Source: Sphingobacteriales bacterium (lineage in GTDB: Bacteria; Bacteroidota; Bacteroidia; Chitinophagales; CAIOSU01). Taken from it: a stretch of DNA of 64,000 nucleotides. A program made the position numbers and the translations under genes. The notes below the pieces were generated by a model, which saw only the letters and a list, made by a program, of their open reading frames with translations, was not told the origin of the DNA and did not search any database. The stretch is from NCBI GenBank assembly GCA_027483645.1, contig JAIXUD010000021.1, positions 434,001 through 498,000 on the forward strand, read 5' to 3'. Below are positions 32,281 to 41,246 of the stretch, one piece after another (the stretch's first letter is position 1; each line of letters opens with the position of its first letter).

Positions 32281-33309
32281 CTAAAACGATTCCACACCCA
32301 CGCCCAAGGTTTCCTCTATTTCTTTTATCTCCCCAGTGAACTTGGTGGCTACCTCTGTTACGTCGTAGCCGTTTTCGGCGAGCCAACGGCTGAATGCGGA
32401 AGAGTAGCCGCTGTTGGTAAGGAAGATTCTTTTGGCACCGGTTTCTTTTACCGATAGCATTAGTTGGTTCCAATCGGCATGATCGGATAGAACGAAGCCC
32501 CTATCAATGTTAGGCGTTTTGCGGGCGCCACGCAGGGTCATCCAGCCTGATGCGGCTGCTATGGAATACGGTTGAATCTCTTTAATTACGGGCGAGTAAA
32601 TGATGGATGGCATGGCGAGGATAAGCGCGTTGCGGTCTACCTTTTGTTTGAGGTCAATCTTTTGTACTTCCGGCAGATTGATACCTTGGTTGCGAAGTAC
32701 TTGGTTGATGGTTTCGATGGAGCCATGGGCGTAAACCGGCCCTATGGAGCGCTCCAAGTGGTTGAGTAACCGCTGGGTTTTACCGAGGGTGTAGCCAATA
32801 ACTATCGATACTTTTTTGTCTTCTGAGTTTTGAAGCCACCAACTATTGATCTCATCAAATACCAGTTGCTGGGGTTGCCACTGGAAGATAGGTAGGCCAA
32901 AAGTAGAATCGGTAACTAGCACATCGCACTTTAGCGGCTCAAACGGGCGGCTGATGCCATCGTCAATCAACTTAAAGTCTCCCGTTACCACCCATACTTC
33001 GCCCTTATACTCCAACCGCACCTGCGCCGAGCCTACTATATGGCCAGCCGGGTGCAACGAAATCTTCACCCCATTTTCATAAAATGGCTCGTTGTACTCC
33101 ACCCCTTGTATAGAAATGTACTCGCCCAGCATATATTTAAGCAAGGGTACACTATCTTTATGGGCCAAGTAACTACGGTTGCCAATTCGGGCATGATCGG
33201 CGTGGGCATGAGTGATAATTGCGCGATCAACCGGCTTCCAGGGGTCAATGTAAATGTCGGCTACAGGGCAATAAATGCCGCTGGAGGTAAAGTCGAGAAG
33301 TTGGATCAT
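32281..33309 (-). CDS. Ligase-associated DNA exonuclease (metallo-beta-lactamase fold)
   Basis: A protein of 342 residues. The HxHxDH motif is ITHAHADHARIG near residue 33, with further ligands in HPAGHIVGSAQV and LSDHADW, giving the beta-lactamase/beta-CASP nuclease fold. In many bacteria this gene lies next to an ATP-dependent DNA ligase; here no ligase gene is adjacent. It ends beside the TTTCTCATTTCC repeat block. Confidence 0.87.
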   Translation of the reverse strand: MIQLLDFTSSGIYCPVADIYIDPWKPVDRAIITHAHADHARIGNRSYLAHKDSVPLLKYMLGEYISIQGVEYNEPFYENGVKISLHPAGHIVGSAQVRLEYKGEVWVVTGDFKLIDDGISRPFEPLKCDVLVTDSTFGLPIFQWQPQQLVFDEINSWWLQNSEDKKVSIVIGYTLGKTQRLLNHLERSIGPVYAHGSIETINQVLRNQGINLPEVQKIDLKQKVDRNALILAMPSIIYSPVIKEIQPYSIAAASGWMTLRGARKTPNIDRGFVLSDHADWNQLMLSVKETGAKRIFLTNSGYSSAFSRWLAENGYDVTEVATKFTGEIKEIEETLGVGVESF

Positions 33310-33596
33310 CGTCGGAGTAAATTTATGTCATCGGCAGTAAGCTATTTTTGATCTTTTCGGGTGATATAGAAGAGAAATTAAGTAAAACAATTCGCTTTGT
33401 CAACAGGTTATAATAATTATTATATATCGACAGCCAATTAAGCGAAAAAACACACAAAACCTACTGTTTTAGCCATATAACTGTATGTTATAAGCTTCAA
33501 AAAAAGCATACTGTCCTATTTTTAAAACGGATTAAAATACCCTTAAGTAGGTAGAAATTTCGTAATTTAGAAGCCTGTAACAAAGCAGCTTTTACC

Positions 33597-34097
33597 ATGA
33601 AATATATACTCCCCATTTTAGCCGTTTTAATGGCAATATTTGGCATATCATTATGGACATCTTGCGACAAAGAAACCTGCGACCCGGCAAGTTGTGTGGG
33701 CAATAATAAAGGTTGCAATTTGGGGCGTTGCGATTGCCTTCAAGGTTTTGAGGGGCCAAACTGCGATACATACAGCTATGAAAAGTTTATCGGCAATTAC
33801 AATGCATCAGAAACCTGCACTACTGGTACAGGCTCTATCAACACTTATCAAACTAATATGTACATATCTTTGGGCTACGATGTTGATGTAATCCTCATCA
33901 ACAACATATACCAAGGCGGCACTGTGGATGCCAATATCAATTTCAACAACCTGGCTATCAGGTCGCAATCTATTGGTGCTACCACTATTGAAGGGGAAGG
34001 GGAGTTTTTCGTAACCCAGCGCCAGTTGCGCCTTAGCTATCAGTACTTTCAGGGCAACCAGAGCGGCCAGTGCACCACCATCATGACCAAGCTCTAG
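33597..34097 (+). CDS. Small lipoprotein with EGF-like domain
   Basis: A protein of 166 residues with signal peptide and lipobox (LWTSC, Cys 23). A cysteine-rich EGF-like module follows (CDPASCVGNNKGCNLGRC, then CLQGFEGPNCDTY), and then a beta-rich domain ending at residue 166. Small EGF lipoproteins of this form are common on the surface of Bacteroidota. Its stop codon overlaps the convergent neighbour by four bases. Confidence 0.78.
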   Translation: MKYILPILAVLMAIFGISLWTSCDKETCDPASCVGNNKGCNLGRCDCLQGFEGPNCDTYSYEKFIGNYNASETCTTGTGSINTYQTNMYISLGYDVDVILINNIYQGGTVDANINFNNLAIRSQSIGATTIEGEGEFFVTQRQLRLSYQYFQGNQSGQCTTIMTKL

Positions 34098-35467
34098 CGC
34101 ATGGCTGTAAGCCCGCCCATTAATGGCACCAATTGCTCTTGCGGCACTATGCTCATATTGAATCGATAAGGCTTGCCCTTATGGTTTTGCAATGGCAGGC
34201 GGGCAAAGTCATCACCATATAATATAGCCACTTGGTTGTTGGGCAATACGGCTATTACGGTAGTGTTACTTTGGGGCTGAACAAATACAAAGTCCCACTC
34301 AGTTACGCCATAGTCTTGCACGGTGTTAAGGTCATGGTTTAGCAAGTACACCCTTATTTTGGTAAAGTATGGGTTCACCTCATCGGTAAAGTTGAACGAT
34401 GCCTCTACCGATACCATCAAATCATCGCGGATTATTTGGTCAATGTTGTGCACACCAAAGCTTTCAATATTGAAGCTGTTGAGCACATCTGCTTGGGCCT
34501 CCAATCGGTCGCGCTCTTGTATTATATATACCGCCACACTATCGTACTGCTCCATGGCCTTGTTAAAGGCTGCCAACGAGGCTTCCAAATCATTGCCTTC
34601 AAGCACAGGTGCTACTATTAGCGAATATTCGCGCTGTACCACCTTGTCGCTATAGGTTTGCTGCCTTTGTTTCATTTCCAGCTTATATAGGTTGCGCGCA
34701 GGATCGTGCTTTACAATCTTCATGCGGCTCCAAATAACCCTGAAGGCCCAAAGGTTGTCCTGAAAGCCGGGGTTCTCTTGCGGCACCATGCGCCAGCGTG
34801 TATTTCCGAAGAATTTTAAATCAGGGTATTCAGTATAGTTGGCTTCCAAGTCAATTATTATATCACTCTCTCCTGCCCTAGGGTCAATAGGTTTAGGGGG
34901 CAAAGGCTTTAAGCCAGCCAACCCGTCAATTTTAGCTTGGTTAGTATCCAGCTTCGGCAAGCCATTTTGCTGCCATGCACCTTCACCATCTAGGGCAAAT
35001 ACGTTGTAGCCCTCCGTTGGCCTATAGGCGGCAAGTGCCAAATTGGCCTGCTTACCGCTGGCTAGGGCAAGCTCCTCATCGCCTTGGGTTACGTTCAACT
35101 CAAACATGCCGCCCGACATCAATGCTTGCCCAGTAGCCACATCACCCATCGGCACCCCGGCACGGAAGATATCCATTGCCGAATGAAACTCTCGGTACTG
35201 AGCAGTAACACTGCCGCTTATCGGGTTACCATCGGCATCCACCAGCGAGTTCGGTGGTATATTAATGGTGGAACCCGTTTTGTAAACCAGCTCAAGCCCA
35301 TCCTCAGCATTAAAAGCCACGGTTTCGAAAGGCACATCCAATGCCTCTATGGGTGCCTGTATGCCCTTGGGGTGGTGCAGCACCATCATGTACCAAGCTA
35401 CGGTAATAGCAGCCATGCCTATGGCACCTGCCGCAAGGGTGTATATTTTAGTTTTGGTGGCTATCAT
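34094..35467 (-). CDS. Membrane-anchored protein of unknown function
   Basis: A protein of 457 residues. A hydrophobic segment at 10-29 (LAAGAIGMAAITVAWYMMVL) is an uncleaved anchor or signal. From about 65, GSTINIPPNSLVDADGNPIS then VTAQYREFHSAMDIFRAG resembles the domain found in many Bacteroidota surface proteins that begin like ZU5. The remainder (EYPDLKFFG, MEQYDSVAVYIIQ) is mixed alpha and beta. It is 71 bases after a beta-propeller gene, so the two may form a transcript. Function unknown. Confidence 0.7.
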   Translation of the reverse strand: MIATKTKIYTLAAGAIGMAAITVAWYMMVLHHPKGIQAPIEALDVPFETVAFNAEDGLELVYKTGSTINIPPNSLVDADGNPISGSVTAQYREFHSAMDIFRAGVPMGDVATGQALMSGGMFELNVTQGDEELALASGKQANLALAAYRPTEGYNVFALDGEGAWQQNGLPKLDTNQAKIDGLAGLKPLPPKPIDPRAGESDIIIDLEANYTEYPDLKFFGNTRWRMVPQENPGFQDNLWAFRVIWSRMKIVKHDPARNLYKLEMKQRQQTYSDKVVQREYSLIVAPVLEGNDLEASLAAFNKAMEQYDSVAVYIIQERDRLEAQADVLNSFNIESFGVHNIDQIIRDDLMVSVEASFNFTDEVNPYFTKIRVYLLNHDLNTVQDYGVTEWDFVFVQPQSNTTVIAVLPNNQVAILYGDDFARLPLQNHKGKPYRFNMSIVPQEQLVPLMGGLTAMR

Positions 35468-35538
35468 GGTGGAGGATTTTGTTTGTTGATTACTGATTCT
35501 ACGATATTTCGACCCATTTCCTGTCTAATTCCTAATAC

Positions 35539-36855
35539 CTAATTCCTATTGTAAGCCCAGGCCCTCTCGCTAATGCCTGTCGCGAAACAGTACAAGTAGC
35601 CATCATAAGCACTCACTAGCATCTCTAGCCTACCATCGCAATCCACATCTGCCAATACCGGCGATGCCTCTGAGCCAGATGGCAGGGTGAATTCGCGCAA
35701 GCGGGCTAGCGTCTTACAGTCCAATAGCACCAGGCGGCCCCCTTGATCAATAAATGTCAGCTGCGGCGAGCCAAGGCCTAGCAAATCAAGTAACATGGGT
35801 TGGCTGCTATACTCATAATAGTGCCGCGGGCCGTTGGCATGCGTCATGCGGCCGCTGCGCATGGCACCATTGATAAGGTTGAAAACATGCACACTATCAT
35901 AACTGCAATACACTACTTCATTACCTGCCACTAGCGGGGCTATTACATCAGAAAAGCCCTGCATCGGTTTGCTGGCAAACACCACCTGGCCTTGGGCATT
36001 TAGGCATACTAGCTTTTGCACCCAAGTATCGTTCTCCTGTAAGCTGACTTGCATATATATGCGGGGGGCACCTTTTATATAGTGCAATACTGGTGGCTGG
36101 CTAGCATAAGTATCGTGCTTATAGCGCCATAGCAGTTTACCGCTGCTGCCATCCAAGGCATAGGCGTAACCATCTCGAGCAGTGGCCACTACATCGAGTA
36201 CGCCATCACCATTAATATGCAACATAATGGGTGCTGCCATAAACCCTAGCCCGTTCTTAAACCAATCGCCTACTTTAAATACATATCGGTTCTGGGATTT
36301 CTTCCACCCACTAAAATCTTTAATCCTAAAGCTCCACAGGTGCTTACCATCTAAACCGTTAAGCACCGCTACTTCGCCGCTTTCGGTGGCAAACAGTGCA
36401 TCCTTCATGCCATCTTGGTTTACATCTATCAGCAGTGGCTTCACCTCCACATCGCCCGATACGGGCACGCCCCATATCTTTTCGCCCGACAAGCTGTAAC
36501 AGTTCATTTCATCATTATCGCTACCAAAGTAAATGCGGTTGCCGTCCACCGCTACCCCGTTCACATCCATGTCGCCCAGGTTTTCATGCTCCAGGTGATT
36601 TGCTAGCTTCCCCGTAGCAGCGTTCAGCAGGTATAGGCCGTTATCCGTATCCAGCGCATAATCCTTATAGTTTTTACCGTTGGAGCCTACCAAAATCTTA
36701 TCGCCATATAGCATAATGTTGGTTCGGTAACTGGTAAGCCCAATGTAGGTTTTCCATTTTACCTTCAGCAAATCGGTAACAGGCGGTGCAGTAACACCTT
36801 GTGCGGATAGGCCAATAGCTACGGCCATGGCCAACATGAAACATACAGTTTTCAT
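35539..36855 (-). CDS. Secreted beta-propeller protein (PQQ/FG-GAP-like repeats)
   Basis: A protein of 438 residues with signal peptide (FMLAMAVAIGLSAQG). Repeats of about 40-50 residues give a propeller: GLYLLNAATGKL, NCYSLSGEKIW, AVLNGLDGKHLWSF, YALDGSSGKLLWRY and LYCFATG are PQQ-like blades, with VNQDGMKDALF and INGDGVLDVVA as FG-GAP-like calcium loops. Predicted periplasmic or surface. No enzyme residues can be assigned. Confidence 0.8.
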   Translation of the reverse strand: MKTVCFMLAMAVAIGLSAQGVTAPPVTDLLKVKWKTYIGLTSYRTNIMLYGDKILVGSNGKNYKDYALDTDNGLYLLNAATGKLANHLEHENLGDMDVNGVAVDGNRIYFGSDNDEMNCYSLSGEKIWGVPVSGDVEVKPLLIDVNQDGMKDALFATESGEVAVLNGLDGKHLWSFRIKDFSGWKKSQNRYVFKVGDWFKNGLGFMAAPIMLHINGDGVLDVVATARDGYAYALDGSSGKLLWRYKHDTYASQPPVLHYIKGAPRIYMQVSLQENDTWVQKLVCLNAQGQVVFASKPMQGFSDVIAPLVAGNEVVYCSYDSVHVFNLINGAMRSGRMTHANGPRHYYEYSSQPMLLDLLGLGSPQLTFIDQGGRLVLLDCKTLARLREFTLPSGSEASPVLADVDCDGRLEMLVSAYDGYLYCFATGISERAWAYNRN

Positions 36856-37167
36856 AAATACCTTCCTTTATAGTTAAGCGCTAAGGTTACCAATAAGCTA
36901 ACGGCAAGTAGTAAATAAGATACAGCAGTATCGCAACTTAAGCGGCCGTGGGCTGTTGTGCATTAATAACTGTGCGAGTGAAAATGTTATTGCTTTACAT
37001 CGTAAAAATACCTATCTGTAGGTATGTGGGTTATTTTGTTGACAATCAAGGCATAAGAATTCGCCATGCAAGCGGGCAATTTGATTGTTTTTGTTTAAAT
37101 TGTTAATACTTTTATGGAAACGCATTCATCAACCCACTATCACATCTTCCCTTGGAGGGGATATTAT
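36856..37167. other. Divergent gap between propeller and TPR genes
   Basis: No gene is seen in these 311 bases. The right part is AT-rich, with TTTG at about 37090 and a TACTTTTA box near 37108, which could be a Bacteroidota-type promoter. AGGGG lies 10 bases before the TPR start. Confidence 0.3.
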
Positions 37168-38502
37168 ATGAAACACCGCATCAAACTATTGATTCTCACA
37201 ATTATGTGTGGCCTTCTGGTTTCACCAAGTTTAATGGCCCAAAACAAAGACGTGGCCAAAGCTGAGGAGTACTTAAAGAAAGGCGTAGAGGCTACCAACC
37301 CTACCGACAAGCGCGAAAATTTGGATAAAGCGGTAGAGTACTATACCAAATCGGGTATGGGCAAAGAGCTGTTTGAACTAGTGGGCGATGCACTGGTTGA
37401 AGGTAAAGATTACGTATCGGCAGCGCGCTACTACACCCGCGGCACTATTGAGGTGAAAAAAGCGGGCTATGGCCGAATTGGTGATGCGCTGGTAACGGAT
37501 GCCGAATCATCATCAGACCCTAAGGAGGTAGCCAAGTTGATAAAAAGTGCCATTTCGCACTACAACAAAAGCGATGACCCAAAGGCTGGATACAAAGCCA
37601 TAGGCGACATATACTACAAGCAAGGCATGGAAAAATATGGCGATGCTTTGACGTATTATGTACAGGGCGGTGTAACCGAGATGGTAACCAAAATTGCCCA
37701 AGAGTACAAAGCTAAAGGTAATGATACGCTTGCCGCCAAAACTTATGAGCGCCTGGATACCCCAGAGGGCTACAATGCTGCTGCAAAAATCTATGAAGAA
37801 ACCGGCGACCACAGCAATGCATATGTTGCCTACGAGAAAGCCGGCAATATGGATGGCCTAATACGCTATGCGAACCGCGAATTTGAAATTGGCAACTTTG
37901 AGGCTGGCATACCACAATACAACAAAATAGCCGCCATTTATGAGACCAAAGGCGATAAAGTGGGCATGGCTAAATTGGCAGAATCGGCATCAAAATATGG
38001 CCAGTACCAGCTAGCTAGCGAATTGTACATGAAGATAAACGACTTCAAAAAAGCTGAAATGGCGCTGGTATATCTTGATTTGATCAATTTTAACCTTGAT
38101 GGCGCCATCGACCACGCCACTAAGGCTGAGGAAGAAGCGTTGGCAACTTCCATCAAATCGAGCCGCGCCGCGATGGAAGCTATTGCAAAAATTGCTGGTG
38201 ATTTCGACCTAATCCGAGATAATGAGCCTTCTGTTACCAAGAACTATGATAACAACAAGGTGCTGCAACTAAGCGCTGAAGACATGCAGAGCCTTAAAGG
38301 TTACTACTCGGCCTACAAAACGAAAATTGCCGACCAAACTTACCTATTGGCATCTAACTACGCCAAGCTTAACCACGAAGTGCTTAAGCAAGTAGTGCGC
38401 ACCAAGTTTGCAAGCTACGGTGCCGTACGCAATATTTTAGATGGTAACTTTGTGAAAAAGAAAGAGAAGGCATCGGTAAAAACCGAAGATACCTTCTTGT
38501 AA
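37168..38502 (+). CDS. Secreted TPR-like repeat protein
   Basis: A protein of 444 residues from ATG 37168. Signal peptide: LLILTIMCGLLVSPSLMAQ. The rest is a chain of helical repeats with TPR-like and soluble-NSF-attachment-like spacing (AVEYYTKSG, AARYYTRG, AYVAYEKAG, ASELYMKIN). Such proteins assemble others in the periplasm or at the outer membrane. No partner gene is adjacent. A strong terminator follows. Confidence 0.75.
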   Translation: MKHRIKLLILTIMCGLLVSPSLMAQNKDVAKAEEYLKKGVEATNPTDKRENLDKAVEYYTKSGMGKELFELVGDALVEGKDYVSAARYYTRGTIEVKKAGYGRIGDALVTDAESSSDPKEVAKLIKSAISHYNKSDDPKAGYKAIGDIYYKQGMEKYGDALTYYVQGGVTEMVTKIAQEYKAKGNDTLAAKTYERLDTPEGYNAAAKIYEETGDHSNAYVAYEKAGNMDGLIRYANREFEIGNFEAGIPQYNKIAAIYETKGDKVGMAKLAESASKYGQYQLASELYMKINDFKKAEMALVYLDLINFNLDGAIDHATKAEEEALATSIKSSRAAMEAIAKIAGDFDLIRDNEPSVTKNYDNNKVLQLSAEDMQSLKGYYSAYKTKIADQTYLLASNYAKLNHEVLKQVVRTKFASYGAVRNILDGNFVKKKEKASVKTEDTFL

Positions 38503-38522
38503 TCGATACATTTCTATAAACT

Positions 38523-38555
38523 ACAAGCGGCTGCCTCAAAGGGGCAGCCGCTTGT
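38523..38555 (+). terminator. Terminator hairpin after the TPR gene
   Basis: ACAAGCGGCTGCC (38523-38535) pairs perfectly with GGCAGCCGCTTGT (38543-38555) around a 7-base loop, 20 bases after the stop codon. The T run after it is short. Confidence 0.75.
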
Positions 38556-38798
38556 GGTTTATGTATAGTCTAGCATCCAATATCTTGTTTTCAGCGTTTA
38601 AATTTGATTTTACGCTTCGCCGTATTAACAGAAGTATAGTTGGTAATTAACAATAATTTAGCGACCTTTATTTCGCAGCTGAAAGATTGTATTGAAGCAA
38701 TAAAAGACTTTCAAACAAACCGCAATAGAATGTGTTAAGCTTAGGTTGATAAAGCCCTAAGCATAGGCTAATGGTATTGTAGGGTAAAATTGCATGTT

Positions 38799-39962
38799 AT
38801 GGAGTTTATGCCGCACGGGCATTGCTATTATTGGGAGCCTACGGTACTATGGTCACATGTTATTGGCGATGGCCTTACGGTTTTAGCCTACTATGCTATC
38901 CCATTTTTATTGGTGAGGTTCGTAAAGAAACGCACCGACTTGCAGTACAAGGGCATTTTTCTTGCTTTTGCGGCGTTCATTATTTTTTGTGGCACGGTGC
39001 ACCTGTTTGCACTCATCTCTACTTGGTACCCGTTCTATCGGGTTGAAGGAGCTTTAAAGCTCGGTACTGCGGCCATATCGCTATACACGGTATACTTGCT
39101 GTATAGCAACTTCGCCAAGATACTAGCCATACCCAACCCCAACGATATGGTGCTGCTTAACCAACAACTATTGGCAGAAATAGAAGAGCATAAAGAAACT
39201 CAGAAGCTCCTCTCCATGAAATCGGAGTTGGAAGTACTGGTAAAGCAAAAAACCGAACAGCTAGAAGACATTAATAGAGAATTAGAGGCTTTTAGCTACT
39301 CCGTATCACACGATTTGCGGGCGCCACTAAGGGCCATATCTGGCTACACCAGTATAGTGAAAACTACCCAAGCCGATCAATTGGATGCATCGTCCCAAAA
39401 AATGCTGAACCATGTGGTAAAAAGCACTAATAGCATGGGTGCGCTTATTGATGGCCTACTTGATTTCTCTAGGCTAGGAAAAAAAGGAATTACCTTATCC
39501 ATTGTAAATACCAATGCCCTGGTAGCCGATTTGTGGAACGAGCATTGGCTAGCAGCCAGCAAGCCAGTTATTGAACTTACCATAACCAACCTACCAGATA
39601 CCCTAGCCGATGCAGAAATGCTTAGGCAGGTATGGCACAACCTAATATCGAATGCCATAAAGTTTTCAGCAAAAAGTCCAAATCAAACAATAAAAATTGA
39701 TGGTAAAATTGTGGATGACTTTACGCAGTTTTCCATTACCGACAATGGGGTGGGCTTTAATATGGACTATAAGCATAAAATATTTGGTGTATTTCAGCGG
39801 CTGCACCACGAAGATGACTTTGAAGGTACCGGCGTGGGATTGTCATTTGTACAGCGCATAGTTATTAAACACCATGGTAAGGTGTGGGCTGAATCTGAAA
39901 TTGGGAAGGGTTCCACCTTTTACTTTAGCATTCCTATAAACCCTATAATCGAAACGGCATGA
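38799..39962 (+). CDS. Histidine kinase with ethylene-receptor-like N-terminal domain
   Basis: A protein of 387 residues from ATG 38799. Residues 1-105 hold three membrane helices that match the ethylene-binding domain of plant ETR1 and cyanobacterial SynEtr1: PHGHCYYWEP, then D and Y spaced as in D25/Y32 (GDGLTVLAYYAIPF), then FCGTVHLF with the Cu(I) ligand pair Cys and His. A coiled coil leads to the HisKA domain (SYSVSHDLRAPLRAI, phospho-His) and an ATPase domain (NLISNAIKF, DNGVGF, GTGVGLSF). The gene overlaps the response regulator by four bases. Ethylene or another small ligand bound through copper is the expected signal. Confidence 0.87.
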   Translation: MEFMPHGHCYYWEPTVLWSHVIGDGLTVLAYYAIPFLLVRFVKKRTDLQYKGIFLAFAAFIIFCGTVHLFALISTWYPFYRVEGALKLGTAAISLYTVYLLYSNFAKILAIPNPNDMVLLNQQLLAEIEEHKETQKLLSMKSELEVLVKQKTEQLEDINRELEAFSYSVSHDLRAPLRAISGYTSIVKTTQADQLDASSQKMLNHVVKSTNSMGALIDGLLDFSRLGKKGITLSIVNTNALVADLWNEHWLAASKPVIELTITNLPDTLADAEMLRQVWHNLISNAIKFSAKSPNQTIKIDGKIVDDFTQFSITDNGVGFNMDYKHKIFGVFQRLHHEDDFEGTGVGLSFVQRIVIKHHGKVWAESEIGKGSTFYFSIPINPIIETA

Positions 39963-40393
39963 AGGTAGATTTACTATTAGTGGAAGATAGCCCATCGGAC
40001 GGAGAGTTGTGCATACTGGCATTGAAAAATGAGAAATTGCCCTACAGTATCCATTGGGTAATGGATGGCGAAGAAGCGTTGCAGTTTCTTTTTGCTAGCG
40101 GCCCTTATGCTGATAGAAACCCTAAAGAAATGCCCAAAGTGATATTACTGGACATAAAGATGCCTAAAGTGAGTGGCTTGGAAGTGCTGGCTGCCATAAG
40201 GGCCGACGAACGCACCCGCACTATACCCGTAGTAATGCTTACCTCAAGCAGCCAAGAAAGGGACATACTGGCTAGCTATAACCTAGGCGCCAATAGCTTT
40301 ATTACCAAACCGGTTGACTTTGAAAAATTCAACAATACAATAGCTGCCGTAGGCCACTACTGGATGATGCTGAACAATAGGCCTAGGTTTTAA
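39959..40393 (+). CDS. Single-domain response regulator (Rcp1-like)
   Basis: A receiver-only protein of 144 residues. The acidic pocket is LLVEDSPSDG, the phosphorylated Asp is in ILLDIKMPKVSG (about residue 64), and the conserved Thr/Ser and Lys are in VMLTSSS and FITKPVD. The long beta4-alpha4 region resembles Rcp1, the partner of cyanobacterial phytochromes. It has no output domain, so it must act by phosphotransfer or protein contact. Start and kinase stop overlap (ATGA), so it is the cognate regulator. Confidence 0.93.
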   Translation: MKVDLLLVEDSPSDGELCILALKNEKLPYSIHWVMDGEEALQFLFASGPYADRNPKEMPKVILLDIKMPKVSGLEVLAAIRADERTRTIPVVMLTSSSQERDILASYNLGANSFITKPVDFEKFNNTIAAVGHYWMMLNNRPRF

Positions 40394-40703
40394 GCAATTG
40401 GCAGTATGCCTTTATCACTCCTCCTCGCAGATTTGTTTGGGCGGAAACATATCGTATACTAATGAAGTCGATAGATTCTCCCTCAACTAATACCATTTAC
40501 TTTTCATTCCGTCTGTAATAAAGCTACTCGCAAAAGTGTGTAATGTTGTTAGGATGTCATCGTGAGCGCAGTCGAACTAACAGCCATCCATAATGTAGGT
40601 GGCAAGATAAATACACATTACCCAAATAGTGACGGTGTTTCTTGACCGTGTTGTGGATGGTTCCTCCGCTCACCATGAATACGTAGCGAAGACTGTTCTA
40701 CAG
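40394..40703. repeat. Gap with a short inverted-repeat element
   Basis: TCATCGTGAGCG (40557-40568) and CGCTCACCATGA (40667-40678) form imperfect ends, with AGCCATCCA and TGGATGGTT inside. The left end resembles the GTCATCnTGAGCGnAGTCGAA repeats common in Bacteroidota genomes. It stops 26 bases from the toxin remnant. No gene is seen. Confidence 0.45.
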
Positions 40704-40796
40704 CTAAAATTCCTTAACGTTTGCCGAGTCAGAGAATTCTGCTTTTAACTGAGCAGCCCGTTTGAAGAAAAGGTTTTGATTTATGTGTAGCTTCAA
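40704..40796 (-). pseudogene. DUF5615 (VapC45/PIN-like) toxin remnant
   Basis: After TTG 40796 (where the family has ATG overlapping the antitoxin stop), a 30-residue frame reads KLHINQNLFFKRAAQLKAEF, then SDSANVKEF and a TAG. This matches the first 30 residues of DUF5615 toxins (KLLFDQNLS..., PDSxHV). The catalytic Asp is replaced by Asn and the rest of the gene (about 80 residues) is gone. An inverted-repeat element lies immediately downstream and may have caused the loss. Confidence 0.65.
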
Positions 40797-41020
40797 GACG
40801 CTAGATGGTAAATATTGTTCTCTCTATCGGCAGCAAACAAAAGCGCAGCCCTTATATCTATCTAGGTGAGATCAGGAAAGTCTTCGATAATTTCAACAAC
40901 AGTCATCCCGGCGCCAAGCCATCCCAAAATATCATAAACAGTAATACGCATATTCCGTATGCATGGCTTACTGCCGCGCTTGCCAGGCTTAAAGGCAATT
41001 ATGTTGCGATAATTACTTTT
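40793..41020 (-). pseudogene. DUF433 (VapB45-like) antitoxin pseudogene
   Basis: On the minus strand the frame reads NYRNIIAFKPGKRGSKPCIR, then MRITVYDILGWL, GAGMTVVEIIEDFPDLT, a TAG at 40862-40864, and IDIRAALLFAADREN to a TGA at 40793. That is the complete DUF433 pattern with an in-frame stop where the family has a Glu or similar. No ATG is left at the 5' end; a TAA lies four codons upstream of NYR. The stop overlaps the start of the DUF5615 remnant, as in intact pairs. Confidence 0.75.
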
Positions 41021-41246
41021 TTAGGCCATGATATAGATAAGATAAATTTTTTTTGTAAATGTAATTTAAGGGGTGATTCGCTGATTCAATGATGCTTTAA
41101 GCGTCCTAGCTTAAAGCAAAATAAGATAGTGGCATCTTCGATAGATAAATATATCATTAACGGTTTTATATTCCACCAATAATCAGTCAACCAATAACCA
41201 AAGACCAAATTGCACATTGGTACATTAACCATTATCTTCGCAAGCT

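Noticed and set aside
40805-41092. Plus-strand open frame of 95 codons in the gap before the carboxylase gene
   Set aside because: The opposite strand carries a clear DUF433 reading over the same bases, so the plus-strand frame is a shadow.
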